In this document: piece after piece, positions 41,670 to 42,219 of the stretch
How the letters are laid out: each line of letters starts with the position of its first letter
Numbering within the stretch: the first letter of the stretch is position 1
Assembly: GCA_903925075.1 (NCBI GenBank)
Contig: CAIYDQ010000214.1
Span: 1 to 42,219, forward strand
DNA from: an uncultured Geobacter sp.
GTDB taxonomy: Bacteria; Desulfobacterota; Desulfuromonadia; Geobacterales; Geobacteraceae
Reading direction: 5' to 3'
Length of the DNA: 42,219 bases
Translations under genes and position numbers: made by a program
The notes under the pieces: model-generated
Database searches by the model: none
What the model was told of the DNA's origin: nothing
Seen by the model: the letters and a program-made list of their open reading frames with translations, nothing else

Positions 41670-42219
41670 TCAGGCGGGCTTAAAGCCTTTTATGTAATGC
41701 CTGATTGAACTTTGGCTAACGGTTCCTCCCTCTTCGGTTTTGCAGTCATCTGCGTGGTTCTTCAACAAATATTCGACCATCCAGCTAACGGGCTTTGGTT
41801 GTCTTTGTGCTTCCCATACATTGCTTGCTATCCGTGATAATTTAGCCCGGCAATCTTGATATTTCCCGGCTCGGATGATCCCGCCGTTTTGCTTGCCGGT
41901 CGTCTGGCATTTATCGCGTAAGATACTCGACTTGACACCCTCGGTATGAATGAAGCCGCGCCAGTAAGCATCCATCATATAAATGGTGTCAACCATAGCT
42001 TGTTCAGTGTCACGTTTTGCAAGGTTTTCTCTTGCTTGTTTCAAATACCCCAAAGCCTTGACAGCATAGCTTTTAACCTGGTTTAATTCTTTATATTTAT
42101 CGTGGTGCTTTTGCAACTTAGGGCTTTGTCTTCCGGTCTTTACCTGCGGCATTTCCTGTAGCTTGTTGATTCTTTTTTCAACGTCATTAAGCGTTGATTC
42201 TATGTTTCGGACATTATCG
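41670..42219 (-). CDS. Coiled-coil hypothetical protein, 5' end outside the window
   Basis: The frame stays open from the stop at 41670 to the window edge; reading continues upstream of the ATG at 42152 as DNVRNIESTLNDVEKRIN, which is a good coiled coil. The internal ATG has only a cramped AGG site, so the gene probably starts beyond 42219. The visible 182 residues have the coiled coil, a helical middle (QAMVDTIYMMDAYWRGFIHTEG) and a basic C-terminus. AT-rich compared with the core. Not recognised. It is separated from alpA by an 84-bp gap with the hairpin described above. Confidence 0.65.
   Translation of the reverse strand, partial: DNVRNIESTLNDVEKRINKLQEMPQVKTGRQSPKLQKHHDKYKELNQVKSYAVKALGYLKQARENLAKRDTEQAMVDTIYMMDAYWRGFIHTEGVKSSILRDKCQTTGKQNGGIIRAGKYQDCRAKLSRIASNVWEAQRQPKPVSWMVEYLLKNHADDCKTEEGGTVSQSSIRHYIKGFKPA

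Larger units (their letters stand above)
34280..42219. mobile_element. tRNA-Ala-associated phage satellite (PICI-like) or defective prophage, partial
   Basis: From the tRNA to the window edge all genes are of phage type and nearly all are leftward. They are a coiled-coil protein, an AlpA regulator, a Cys-rich small protein, a ParB-like protein, an SF2 helicase, two small proteins, an AEP-type primase, a small protein, an HNH nuclease, a P27-type terminase small subunit and a phage hypothetical; a lipoprotein gene lies at the tRNA end. No large terminase, portal, capsid, tail, lysis or integrase gene is present. If the tRNA is the left boundary, nothing structural can lie downstream of terS. 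The right boundary and integrase should lie beyond 42219. Satellite identity is inferred. Confidence 0.65.

Overview
The window reads as a chromosome segment of a GC-rich, anaerobic deltaproteobacterium of the Geobacter/Geomonas type (order Geobacterales). The basis is the gene families present: an MglA/MglB pair, a fused B12 mutase, a Tat-exported molybdenum hydroxylase, GAF-rich soluble histidine kinases, RNase J, a DksA-like regulator, and a selenoprotein. No species can be named from sequence reading alone.

The left 34 kb is mostly core chromosome. From left to right it holds an RRM RNA-binding protein, uvrC, a leftward mglB-mglA pair, a phosphoglucomutase divergent from a secreted cyclophilin, and a long leftward cluster (plsC, two small membrane proteins, rnj, ftsK, an ACT-domain protein, def). 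Next come a four-helix-bundle protein, ssb, a two-gene molybdenum hydroxylase with a divergent AraC regulator, and a frameshifted icmF-type mutase. These are followed by uppP, a small coiled-coil protein, a selenoprotein-MATE exporter-methyltransferase operon, a fabH paralogue, a HEAT-repeat protein, radA, a dksA-like gene and a three-GAF histidine kinase.

Two kinds of repeat are scattered through this core. One is a family of 9-bp tandem arrays built on GTCC/GGAC, four arrays in all, one of which is translated inside a protein linker. The other is a pair of MITE-like elements of about 110-125 bp at 21.8 and 23.6 kb.

The strongest hidden feature is at 23822-24073. It is an 83-residue AhpD/carboxymuconolactone-decarboxylase-like protein whose reading frame is crossed by an in-frame UGA exactly where the second Cys of the CxxCxxxH redox motif belongs (C34-P-V-U37-LKK-H41). 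A 6-bp stem with a GGUC loop lies 17 nt after the UGA, as expected for a bacterial SECIS. An ordinary ORF search cannot see this gene.

From a tRNA-Ala(CGC) at 34204 to the right edge lies an accessory element. Read in its transcription direction (right to left) it contains a partial coiled-coil protein, an AlpA regulator, a tiny Cys-rich protein, a ParB-like protein, an SF2 helicase, small proteins, an AEP-type primase, an HNH nuclease, a P27-type terminase small subunit and a phage hypothetical. A lipoprotein on the opposite strand lies next to the tRNA. Regulator, replication and terS/HNH genes without capsid, tail or large terminase genes are the layout of a phage satellite (PICI-like). 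The integrase, if present, lies outside the window.
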